A stretch of 33,833 nt of DNA, from contig JBKPDY010000127.1 in NCBI GenBank assembly GCA_046728155.1, positions 1 through 33,833 on the forward strand, in the 5' to 3' direction. Below the pieces are notes generated by a model. That model did no database searches, was not told the origin of the DNA, and saw only the letters and a list, made by a program, of their open reading frames with translations. Every line of letters begins with the position of its first letter. Within the stretch, counting starts at the first letter, position 1. This document shows positions 21,634 through 29,458 of the stretch, piece after piece. This DNA comes from CAWDLX01 sp046728155 (GTDB lineage: Bacteria > Actinomycetota > Actinomycetes > Mycobacteriales > Micromonosporaceae). Both the position numbers and the translations under genes were made by a program.

Positions 21634-23568
21634 TCACCCTGCAGCCACTGCTTGATGCAGATCGCTGATGACCGACGCGAGCCTGCCGCCGGCGGCGGGC
21701 GGGGGCGGCAGCCGGCGCAGGGCATCCCGTACGGCTGCCGTGGCGTGTCCGAGCGCCCACAGAACCTCGTCGTCCGCCGCTTCCGGGTTGTTGGGCGCGG
21801 CCAGCTCGGCGGCCTTCGCTGCGTAGGCGGGTGCGCCACGCGCGTGCGCCGCCATATGGGCCACAGCGGCCGCGTGGCCGGCGGCCCGGGCGGCGGCTTC
21901 GGCCGCGAGGTCCTCTGTCTCCCGGGCCGCGGCGTGCGCGCGCGCCGCGAGAGTACGCAACTCACCGATTCGCTTGTCACCACGGGCGAATGCTCGAGCG
22001 CCGTCGACGGCGGCACGGGGGCGGTTGTCGTTCGGCGCCTTCGCCTCGAACAACGCTAGTGTCCGCTCGGCGCAGTCAGCTGCCCAGACAGCGAGCACCC
22101 GCCGGTCATCCTCGCTCAGCGTCAACGGGCCGGGCCGTCGTTTCTCGTCCACCGCCGGGATCGTATCTTCAGACCAGTTCGATATCGCGTTGCGTCGCCT
22201 GCGCAGCCAGGCCGCGACGACGATCGCCAGAGCCAGGCCATAGGCCAGTCGCTCCGCCAGGAGCCCCGGCAGCCCAAGCTCACCATGGTATTGAGCCACG
22301 TAGGCCGCGGCCGCAACGACAATCCATCGTGCCGGCCCGCCCAGCGCCACCACGAGCACAAGCAGGACCGCATACCACGGGTACCCGGGAGAGATCACGA
22401 GCAGGGTGATGCCGATGAGGGTCGCGGCCGCGCGCCACGGCTGGTCGGGGTCGCCGGTACGTATGAGCCACGCGGCGGCACCGGCTATCACGACGGCCGC
22501 CGCCGGTGCGGCCGACGAAGCTGGCATGACCATGGTCAGCAGCGCGAATCGTGACCCGTCGGAGTACCCCTCCTCGTGCAGGTAGCCGGGTAGGTAGCCG
22601 AGGACACCTCGGCCGGCATGGACCACATACGGTAGGTAGACCGCCGTCACCGCGCCGACCATGGCGAAAAGCACCGTGACCGGCCGACGGCGCAGTACCG
22701 AGGGCACGACCAGGAGCGGCGTCAGCTTGCACGCGGCCGCCAATCCAAGCAATGCGCCGCCGAGCGCCGTCCAGGGTCGGCGGCGGGCCTGGGCCAGCAC
22801 GAGAAGAGCGGCCGCGGTGATGAGTGCCGCCACCACATCGATATGGGCGGTGTTGCCGGCCTCGATCGCCACCGTCGGACACCACGCCCACAGCACGGCC
22901 CGCCGCGGATCGGCTCCCGTCCGGAACAGGCCCCATACGAGTAGCACCGTCGTGGCCAGGGCGGCCAGGACAGCCAATGCCCGAACCGGAACGTAACCCG
23001 AGCCGGGCGGGGACAGCACGTGAATCCCGAGGAAGACCGCCTCTGCCACGGGGGGGTAGATGGTGTGCACCCACGGACGGTTGATGAGCGTGCAGCCGGG
23101 TGTCAACGCCTCGCCGGTCGCCGCGTCTACAGTGGACGGCTGGACGCACCAGTTCGACCGGGCCGGCCACAGGACCGGGTCCCGTAACCCGACGAGTTCT
23201 GGCGCGGCCGGCGCATAGCGGTACGGGTCGACGCCGGCCGCTTGGACCCGGCCGTCCCAGACGTAGCGGTAGAGGTCGTCGCTACTGCGAGGCGGACCGG
23301 TCGCGGCGGCCAGCTGCACGGCAAGTCCACCGCCGAGTAGCAGGGGTACCGCGAACCGCCGCGGAACGCCCAGCACGCACCGAGCCCCCACCGCGAATGT
23401 GACGAACGCTGACCCGATGCAGACAACGCCGAGCGCCGGAGGTGAAGCCGTGGCTCCCCATCGGATCGCGACGAACGTCAGCCCAAGGGCGGTGGCCGCA
23501 CCCAGGGCCCGCGTGACGCCGCGACCGGTTGTCACCTTCAAGGCCCACATCGGACGCGTGCCGCGCAT
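21634..23568 (-). CDS. GT87-like polyprenol-dependent mannosyltransferase fused to an Imm5-like domain
   Basis: 644-residue protein in two parts. Residues 1 to about 460 are a multi-pass (about 11 helices) GT-C fold like actinobacterial DUF2029/GT87 enzymes that use polyprenyl-phosphate mannose. Typical features are RSSDDLYRYVWDGRVQAAG near residue 95 with the conserved Asp-Asp in the first periplasmic loop, NRPWVHTIYPPVAEAVF, and HIDVVAALITAAALL. Residues 473 to 644 are soluble and Ala-rich: LTLSEDDRRVLAVWAADCAE, then RPRAAVDGARAFARGDKRIG, then AARAAGHAAAVAHMAAHARG. This is the pattern of Imm5-like putative immunity proteins, which are usually stand-alone. No stop lies between them. A GTG at 22152 could start the second part separately. 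The start at 23568 lies 11 bases after the upstream gene's stop; ATG 23550 is an alternative. Confidence 0.78.
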   Translation of the reverse strand: MRGTRPMWALKVTTGRGVTRALGAATALGLTFVAIRWGATASPPALGVVCIGSAFVTFAVGARCVLGVPRRFAVPLLLGGGLAVQLAAATGPPRSSDDLYRYVWDGRVQAAGVDPYRYAPAAPELVGLRDPVLWPARSNWCVQPSTVDAATGEALTPGCTLINRPWVHTIYPPVAEAVFLGIHVLSPPGSGYVPVRALAVLAALATTVLLVWGLFRTGADPRRAVLWAWCPTVAIEAGNTAHIDVVAALITAAALLVLAQARRRPWTALGGALLGLAAACKLTPLLVVPSVLRRRPVTVLFAMVGAVTAVYLPYVVHAGRGVLGYLPGYLHEEGYSDGSRFALLTMVMPASSAAPAAAVVIAGAAAWLIRTGDPDQPWRAAATLIGITLLVISPGYPWYAVLLVLVVALGGPARWIVVAAAAYVAQYHGELGLPGLLAERLAYGLALAIVVAAWLRRRRNAISNWSEDTIPAVDEKRRPGPLTLSEDDRRVLAVWAADCAERTLALFEAKAPNDNRPRAAVDGARAFARGDKRIGELRTLAARAHAAARETEDLAAEAAARAAGHAAAVAHMAAHARGAPAYAAKAAELAAPNNPEAADDEVLWALGHATAAVRDALRRLPPPPAAGGRLASVISDLHQAVAAG

Positions 23569-23578
23569 ACAGATACGG

Positions 23579-24226
23579 TCACCGTCTCGGGACAATCGAT
23601 ACCGGTGGCACGTGTTCACGTACGGCCGCCGCGAAGCGCCGGTGGGGGTGCTCGGCCGCCACGGCGTGCGCGTCACCGGCGGTGTCGATGTCCCGGATGG
23701 ACGGTCCCACCGCGACGGTGAGGCCCCGCGCCCGCAGCGCCCGCAGGGTGAGCCGACATGTGTCCGATGTGGACATCGGCACATCGTTCAGGACGATGGC
23801 ATCGGCCGGCTCCCGGAGGGCTAACGCCCACCAGCCACCGTCCGGCGATGGCCCCAGTACGGCGTCGGCATGCCACAAGCCGGCCCCGACGGCGGCGAGC
23901 TGGGCGACATTGACCTGTGGCGTGTCCATCCCGATAAGAAGAGTCGGCAGACCCGGCACGGCCGAATCGACGAACGCGTGGACCAGCCGCTGACCCAAGC
24001 CGTAGCCGCGCTGTCGGACCATGCGCCAGCCCGGCGGGGCGAGGTAGGAACCGCTGATGGCGAGCGTTCGGTAACTGGACCGCGTCGCGTCGCCCGTGAC
24101 CAACGTGTCGTGCAGGCTCGCCGCGGCGACGGCGGCCGCCTGCTCGGGGGTACAAGGAGGGCAGAGTCGCGTCTTCACGTGGCCAGCTCGCGGCTCCTTG
24201 GCGATGACGAGCAGTTGTGGGTTCAC
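23579..24226 (-). CDS. TIGR04282/DUF2064 nucleotidyl- or glycosyltransferase-like protein
   Basis: 215-residue GT-A-type protein. It begins PQLLVIAKEPRAGHVKTRL, the diagnostic N-terminus (AKxPxxGxVKTRL) that contacts nucleotide-sugar phosphates. It then has LIGMDTPQVNVAQL (the G-x-D-x-P motif) and VLGPSPDGGWWAL. Members usually sit beside a GT2 enzyme in biosynthetic clusters and are thought to be glycosyltransferases or guanylyltransferase relatives; no substrate is proven. GTG at 24226 overlaps the stop of the GT2 gene (GTGA), so the two are coupled. Confidence 0.88.
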   Translation of the reverse strand: MNPQLLVIAKEPRAGHVKTRLCPPCTPEQAAAVAAASLHDTLVTGDATRSSYRTLAISGSYLAPPGWRMVRQRGYGLGQRLVHAFVDSAVPGLPTLLIGMDTPQVNVAQLAAVGAGLWHADAVLGPSPDGGWWALALREPADAIVLNDVPMSTSDTCRLTLRALRARGLTVAVGPSIRDIDTAGDAHAVAAEHPHRRFAAAVREHVPPVSIVPRR

Positions 24227-24873
24227 CGGCTCATGGCCCGGGTCATGTCAACGACAGTCCTGGCGGTACCCACGATGGTGCCGGTGACCTTCGATCGACC
24301 GCCGGCCCGGGGCGCGTAGTCCACATCCACTTCGCCTATCCGCAGCCCGGCGCGGGCAGCCAGTAGGACCATTTCGAGCGAGTAGCCGAACCGCCGGTCG
24401 GTCAATCCCAAGGCCAGTAGTTGCTCGCGGCGGCCGGCCCGCATCGGGCCCAGGTCATACAGGGCTATTCCGGTCCCACGCCGCAGCTTCCAGGTGAGCA
24501 CGGCATTGCCCCATCGTGCGTGGACCGACCACGCCTCGCGCCGGGTCGGACGCCGGCGGCCCAACACGAGGTCAGCCGTGCCCGCCGAGACGGGCTCGAC
24601 CACGCGCGGAAGCTGAGCCGGGTCGAGTGAACCGTCGGCATCGACGAAACAGACGATGTCGCTCTCTGACGCTTCCAGGCCGGCATGGGCGGCGGCGCCG
24701 AAGCCGCGCTCCCGGACCTGCACCACGATCGCGCCACTCGACTGAGCTACGGCGACGCTGCCATCGCTCGATCCGTTATCCGATACGATCGGGCGGAAGC
24801 CACTGGGAACTCTCGAGAGCACCCAAGGTAAGGCCTCCTCCTCGTTGAGACATGGCAGTACCACGTCGATCAT
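24223..24873 (-). CDS. GT2 family glycosyltransferase
   Basis: 216-residue family 2 glycosyltransferase. VVLPCLNEEEALPWVL is the nucleotide-binding start, VSDNGSSDGSVAVA the next loop, and VCFVDADGSLDPAQL carries the D-A-D metal-binding motif. GRRRPTRREAW and LYDLGPMRAGRREQLL follow the DPG-synthase-like arrangement. There are no membrane helices, so it acts at the cytoplasmic face, probably loading a sugar on a polyprenyl phosphate or another acceptor. First gene of the leftward cluster. ATG 24873 begins the core; the frame also has ATG at 24909, which would add twelve residues, and neither has a strong ribosome-binding site. Divergent from the epimerase. Confidence 0.9.
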   Translation of the reverse strand: MIDVVLPCLNEEEALPWVLSRVPSGFRPIVSDNGSSDGSVAVAQSSGAIVVQVRERGFGAAAHAGLEASESDIVCFVDADGSLDPAQLPRVVEPVSAGTADLVLGRRRPTRREAWSVHARWGNAVLTWKLRRGTGIALYDLGPMRAGRREQLLALGLTDRRFGYSLEMVLLAARAGLRIGEVDVDYAPRAGGRSKVTGTIVGTARTVVDMTRAMSR

Positions 24874-25017
24874 GTGGTCACGTTGCCATGCGGCTGACGG
24901 CGACGTCATTACAAGTCACGGATGAGGTCTTACAAACCGCTAACAGCCTGGGCCCCGCGCAGGACCCGGACCATAGGCTTAGTCACGACGTGCCGACGAT
25001 GGTCGATCGGAGGCCAC

Positions 25018-26061
25018 ATGCGGATCTTGATCACCGGTGCGGCGGGCTTCATCGGGGGCCACGTCGTTACGGCGATCCGGGCCGCCGGGTACGACGTGGT
25101 CGCGCTCGATTCGCTTCATCCAGCGGCTCATCGTGAGCGCGCGATGCCCGAGGGCGTACTCATGGGCGACGTCCGGGATCCCGTGGTCGTGGCATCTGCC
25201 ATGCGTGGTGTCGATGCCGTCGTACACCAGGCCGCGATGGTCGGCTCCGGCGTCAACCTCGACGACATGCCCGAGTACGTGTCCTGCAATGACCTGGGCA
25301 CTGCCGTACTGCTCGCAGCCATGGCCCGAGCCAACGTTCGCCGACTGGTTCTGGCCAGCTCGATGGTCGTGTACGGCGAGGGGGCCTACGACTGCGTCAC
25401 CCACGGCGGGGTGAAGCCAGGCCCGCGCCGCGCGGCCGCCATGCTCGCCGGTCTCTTCGAGCCGATGTGCCCCCAGTGCGGCGACGAGGTGCGGCCGGGG
25501 CTCGTTCCGGAGGACGCGCCGTTGGACCCGCGCAGTGTATACGCGGCTACCAAACTGGCCCAGGAGAACCTGGCCGGAGCGTGGGCGCACGAAAGCGGCT
25601 CGATGGCGATCGCCTTGCGCTATCACAACGTCTACGGGCCGAATATGCCGCGCGACACGCCGTACGCCGGAGTCGCGGCCATCTTCCGGTCCGCCCTGGA
25701 GCGCCGCGAGGCCGTCCGGGTCTTCGAAGATGGTGCCCAACGGCGAGACTTCATCCACGTCACCGACGTTGCGCGGGCCAACCTGGCCGCACTGTCCCGT
25801 ATGGACGGACACGGCCACGCTCCGGGCCTGCGGGCCTATAACATCGCTTCGGGCGAGCCCCACACGGTCGGCGAGATGGCCGAAGCGTTGACGTCGGCGT
25901 TCGGGGGACCGGCGCCAGCCGTGACGGGCGAGTTCCGGTCCGGCGACGTGCGCCATGTGATTGCAGCCTCACAACGAGCCAGGAACGAGCTGGACTTTAC
26001 GGCCAAGGTCTCGTTCTACGACGGCATGAAGGAGCTCGCAACCGCACCCCTTCGCGCATGA
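25018..26061 (+). CDS. NAD-dependent epimerase/dehydratase (extended SDR) with a CPxCG insert
   Basis: 347-residue extended SDR. The Rossmann motif is TGAAGFIGG (6-14); SSMVVYG (114-120) carries the catalytic Ser; YAATK (175-179) is the Y-x-x-x-K pair; RYHNVYGPNM (201-210) follows as in nucleotide-sugar epimerases. A stretch FEPMCPQCGDEVRPG (148-161) is inserted between the catalytic Ser and the YxxxK. With only one C-x-x-C pair it could be half of a zinc site or a lid. GGAGG lies 4 bases before the ATG. It probably makes the sugar nucleotide used by the divergent transferases. A bidirectional terminator follows. Confidence 0.9.
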   Translation: MRILITGAAGFIGGHVVTAIRAAGYDVVALDSLHPAAHRERAMPEGVLMGDVRDPVVVASAMRGVDAVVHQAAMVGSGVNLDDMPEYVSCNDLGTAVLLAAMARANVRRLVLASSMVVYGEGAYDCVTHGGVKPGPRRAAAMLAGLFEPMCPQCGDEVRPGLVPEDAPLDPRSVYAATKLAQENLAGAWAHESGSMAIALRYHNVYGPNMPRDTPYAGVAAIFRSALERREAVRVFEDGAQRRDFIHVTDVARANLAALSRMDGHGHAPGLRAYNIASGEPHTVGEMAEALTSAFGGPAPAVTGEFRSGDVRHVIAASQRARNELDFTAKVSFYDGMKELATAPLRA

Positions 26062-26074
26062 AACTCAGGGAGAT

Positions 26075-26128
26075 CCAACAGATTATCGGAAACATTCAAC
26101 AGGACGCACGTACCCGATATTCTGTTGG
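26075..26128. terminator. hairpin between convergent genes
   Basis: CCAACAGATTATCGG (26075-26089) pairs with CCGATATTCTGTTGG (26114-26128) over 15 bp with one mismatch; the loop is 24 bases. It lies 13 bases after the epimerase stop and ends one base before the metallophosphoesterase stop, so it probably terminates both. Confidence 0.7.
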
Positions 26129-28042
26129 TCAGGCCGGCTGGTCGGAACCGGGCTGACGTCGTGGCAGCGCCGGGATGCGGACGGTCTCGATCAGGTGCGG
26201 TCGCAGCGGCCGGCGGGGCCTGAACCAGGGCGAGCTCGCCGGCCCGTCCGGGTTGGCCCGCCAGTGCCACCGGATGAAGCTGGGCCCGATCCGCCGGACG
26301 CGGCGCAGCCCGATCGCGTAGATGGTGAGCGACCCGTCGTTGGCGACCTGCATCCGCAGGAACGCCTTGTAACCCTCGATGCGTTGGCTGGAGAACAGCT
26401 CATTGAAGTTGAGACCGAAGACGCTGGCCACGATGAGGTAGATCGCGACGAGGACGGCCGAGACAATGCCGGCGGCGAGTGCGTAAGCGCCGTAGCGGGT
26501 CACGTCATGACCGACCGAGAGCACGGTACGCGTGACATCGAACGCCGTCTGCTGCCAACCCGGGCTGGGTTTCCAGAACGAGAGGTCGAGCTGCGGATAG
26601 TGCTGCCAGACCGGAAACACCAGTCGCCCCACCTCGAGCTGGGCGACGGTGTGCGCGATGGTCAGGAGTAACGTCCGGATCCATCGCCGGCGACCCGAGG
26701 TGAGGCCGGCGGCGAAGAACAACGCCGCGAGGAAGAACACCCCGGCCATGATGGCCTCGCCGATCCCGACCCCATTAGGTTCGCGTTGCTCGGCGTACAG
26801 GAAAAGACCCTGCAACAATCCCAACACAAGGATGAACGTCGGGTTGCGGATCGGCAGGCGTACCGGCACGCCCAGACCGAGCCACAACGACCGCCCCACC
26901 GACGGGAACCGCATCCCTAGCCGAAACTGACGATCCACTATGGACTTTGGCGGCCGCATATTCGGCGGAGGCACGGTGATCCGGCGCGGCAGCTGCTGTG
27001 TCCCGTACAGGTACGCGCCGCCACCACCACACGTGATGAGCTGGCGCGACTCCCCGGCGGCATCGGTGCTCTCGTAGCGGGCGTAATGATGCCAGTCGCC
27101 GGAGAGCATGACGGGGACGCCCACCATCTTGGGCCGCTGATCGGACCCGGACCGTCTGAGCGAGAGCCACTGCTGCTGACCGGCCGGCTCGACGACCCGT
27201 CGCATGAAGTAGTCAACGGCGCTGTACTCGTTGTCATCGAACTGACCCTCCACCCAGGCCGGCTCCGGCGTACAGAGGATGACCCGGTCGCCCTCCTCCA
27301 TCAGGTCGGCGATGACCGCATGGAAGTACTCCAGCTGAGGGTCGTCGATGTGCGCGCCATGCTGGGCATCAAGCGCGAAGAGCCACCAGTTGCTCGGCAG
27401 TTTGATGGCGAAGTAGCTGCGCTCCTGCCGGGTCTTCCAGCCGCCGATGGTGGTCGCCAGCCCCGCGAAGATGCGGAAGAACGCGGTGAGCCCGTCGTAC
27501 CAGTCGTGGTTGCCCGGCAGGGCGTAGATGGTCGGCCGCTCGCCACCCGGTTCCACATCCGGGAAGGCGGCGCGGAAGGGCCCGCGGAGCCGGTCGTCGT
27601 ACGCCTCCCCGCTGGGGATCGGGTAGACCTGATCGCCACCGAGAACGAGCACGTGGCCGCGCGGCAGAGCCGCCGTCCCCTTGACCGGAAGCTGTGGCTG
27701 ACCGAGTACGTAGGCCATGGCGTAGGTGGCGTGGAAACCGTCGCCGGTATCAGCGGTGTAATCCAGCCACAGCCCGTCGGGGCCGCCGGTCTCCACCAGC
27801 TCAGGCTGCTCGAAGAGCGCCTGCAGCTCGCGTTTGTCCAGGTAGGCACCGAGGCGGTCGGCGAGCCCGACCTGGAGCCCGGTGGTCGCCAGCTGCATCG
27901 GGGCCAGCCAACTGACCGGCCGCCGCGGCCGGAAGAAGTAGAACCGCAGATCCTTCTTGCGAAGGCTCCGGGGGCGGGCTGGCCCGGCCGTGGGGGGCGT
28001 ACCGACGTCGAGGGTCACAGCACGGAACCGTAGACCATACAT
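26129..28042 (-). CDS. membrane metallophosphoesterase
   Basis: 637-residue protein. The calcineurin-like catalytic domain (about 90-345) has the dimetal motifs: TGDGF (99-103), LGGDQVYP (134-141), LPGNHDWYDG (175-184) and SGDWHHYARY (314-323). The last replaces the usual G-H-x-H with G-D-W-H-H. Then come about five to seven transmembrane segments (roughly 390-560), VFGLNFNELFSSQRIEGYK, and a basic cytoplasmic tail. The arrangement matches actinobacterial proteins of unknown substrate, perhaps nucleotide, phospholipid or cell-wall phosphate turnover. The start is uncertain: ATG 28042 is the first plausible codon, but GTG 28018 is possible and neither has a good ribosome-binding site. It lies 105 bases after the SDR on the same strand. 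Confidence 0.85.
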   Translation of the reverse strand: MYGLRFRAVTLDVGTPPTAGPARPRSLRKKDLRFYFFRPRRPVSWLAPMQLATTGLQVGLADRLGAYLDKRELQALFEQPELVETGGPDGLWLDYTADTGDGFHATYAMAYVLGQPQLPVKGTAALPRGHVLVLGGDQVYPIPSGEAYDDRLRGPFRAAFPDVEPGGERPTIYALPGNHDWYDGLTAFFRIFAGLATTIGGWKTRQERSYFAIKLPSNWWLFALDAQHGAHIDDPQLEYFHAVIADLMEEGDRVILCTPEPAWVEGQFDDNEYSAVDYFMRRVVEPAGQQQWLSLRRSGSDQRPKMVGVPVMLSGDWHHYARYESTDAAGESRQLITCGGGGAYLYGTQQLPRRITVPPPNMRPPKSIVDRQFRLGMRFPSVGRSLWLGLGVPVRLPIRNPTFILVLGLLQGLFLYAEQREPNGVGIGEAIMAGVFFLAALFFAAGLTSGRRRWIRTLLLTIAHTVAQLEVGRLVFPVWQHYPQLDLSFWKPSPGWQQTAFDVTRTVLSVGHDVTRYGAYALAAGIVSAVLVAIYLIVASVFGLNFNELFSSQRIEGYKAFLRMQVANDGSLTIYAIGLRRVRRIGPSFIRWHWRANPDGPASSPWFRPRRPLRPHLIETVRIPALPRRQPGSDQPA

Positions 28043-28147
28043 GCACGCGGAAGAAACGGTGATTCTCGTGCCCGCGCAAGCGCGTCGGTAGCGAACGGAC
28101 GCCGGCTGACAGAAATACACTCAGCAACTGTGCGGGCACACGCACCC

Positions 28148-29134
28148 CTACCGGGCGCGGGCGAGCAGCCGCTCAACCCGGGCATTGACCCCCTCGTCCA
28201 CTACCTGCCGGCTGGCGTCCTCGTCGTGCCATGCCACAATCTCCCGAGCGCCCTGCTCGAATGGGATTGTCGCTACGAAGTCGGGCACAATAGCCTTGAT
28301 CTTCGCGTTGTCGAAGGTCATCGAGTGCGCCTTGTCGCCCAGGAGCCCCGGTCCCCAGTCCGGCTCGAGAGCCGCGATCAGGTCGGAGGCGACGTGCACG
28401 AGCCGGGGCGGCGCGCCGGCGGCGGTGCCGAGCAGGGTGAAGATCTGGTCCCAGGTAAGGATGTCATCGCCGGTGATGGTGTACGCCTCGCCGATCGTCC
28501 GGGTGTGTCCGAGCAATCCGACGAAGCCTTTGGCGAAGTCGGCATGGTGCGTCAGTGTCCAAAGTGATGTGCCATCGCCGTGCACCACGACCTCCAAGCC
28601 GCGGCGCATCCGGTCGATCTGCGTCCACCCGCCCAGGATCGGGACGCTGGTGCGGTCGTACGTGTGAGACGGTCGCACGATGGTGACCGGGAAGCCGGTC
28701 TCTCGGTAAGCCAGCAGTAGCGCCTCCTCACAGGCGATCTTGTTTTGGGAGTAGCGCCAGTACGGGTTGTGCAACGGCGTCGACTCGGTCACCGGCACGC
28801 GCCGGGGGGGTTTGTGATACGCCGAGGCTGAGCTGATGAACACGTACTGGCCGGCGCGGCCGGCGAATATGTCAACATCGGACTGAACGTGGGAGGGCTC
28901 GTATGCGACGAAGTTCACGACAACGTCGAACTCCCGGTCGCCGATGGCCGCTCGTACCGAGGCGCTGTCCCGGATGTCGGCGCGCAACAGTTCGGCGCCG
29001 GCCGGCGCCGGCCGGAGCATGGTGCGACCCCGGTTGAGAATGGCGAGGGCGTGGCCCGCAGTCAGCAGGCGAGCAGCACACGCGGAACTGAGGATCCCGG
29101 TGCCGCCGATGAAGAGAATCCGGAGCGAGGTCAT
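28148..29134 (-). CDS. NAD-dependent epimerase/reductase (SDR)
   Basis: 328-residue SDR. LFIGGTGILSS near the N-terminus is the G-x-x-G-x-x nucleotide loop; VNFVAYEPSHVQSDVD and FISSASAYHKPPRR follow; YSQNKIACEEALL has the catalytic Y-x-x-x-K. The later HTYDRTSVPILGGW and TLTHHADFAKGFVG match the plant CSP41/nucleotide-sugar reductase-like subgroup common in actinobacteria. The ATG at 29134 has AAGGTG 6 bases upstream. There is no clear partner other than the metallophosphoesterase downstream, so the substrate is unknown. Confidence 0.9.
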   Translation of the reverse strand: MTSLRILFIGGTGILSSACAARLLTAGHALAILNRGRTMLRPAPAGAELLRADIRDSASVRAAIGDREFDVVVNFVAYEPSHVQSDVDIFAGRAGQYVFISSASAYHKPPRRVPVTESTPLHNPYWRYSQNKIACEEALLLAYRETGFPVTIVRPSHTYDRTSVPILGGWTQIDRMRRGLEVVVHGDGTSLWTLTHHADFAKGFVGLLGHTRTIGEAYTITGDDILTWDQIFTLLGTAAGAPPRLVHVASDLIAALEPDWGPGLLGDKAHSMTFDNAKIKAIVPDFVATIPFEQGAREIVAWHDEDASRQVVDEGVNARVERLLARAR

Positions 29135-29458
29135 GCCGGCCACCTTATCGCGTTGATCACTTCCGGCCGGCCCTCAGGCCCTGAGGTCTGTCCTATGTGG
29201 ACGAGATGATGGCGCGTCGACCTTCCATGCGTGTCGTGTTGCTCGGCGCCCAGGGCCGGGGAAGGGGACACACGGTCGGCGTATCGCCGCGCGTTACGGG
29301 GATGAGGTGGCGTCACCTCGGGCGAATGAAACGCCCATCGCCGACGCGGTCGCGGTGGTAGCTTGGGCAGTTGTCATAGGCCGGCGTCGCGTCGACCCGG
29401 CCGACGTAGTGCGGGGTCGCTCGGGCCAGACCTCGTTATCGCACTGGGGTGGCGACGG
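29135..29458. promoter_or_regulatory. 324-bp divergent region with two palindromes
   Basis: No gene is supported here. Two candidate operators occur: CCTCAG-GCC-CTGAGG (29172-29186, perfect arms) close to the SDR start, and GAGGTG-GCGT-CACCTC (29304-29319, perfect 6-bp arms) about 140 bases before the LuxR start. They could control the SDR and the LuxR gene respectively. Confidence 0.45.

Noticed and set aside
27086..28033. Rightward frame (315 codons) opposite the metallophosphoesterase
   Set aside because: The opposite strand has all metal-binding motifs, while this frame has no recognisable domain.
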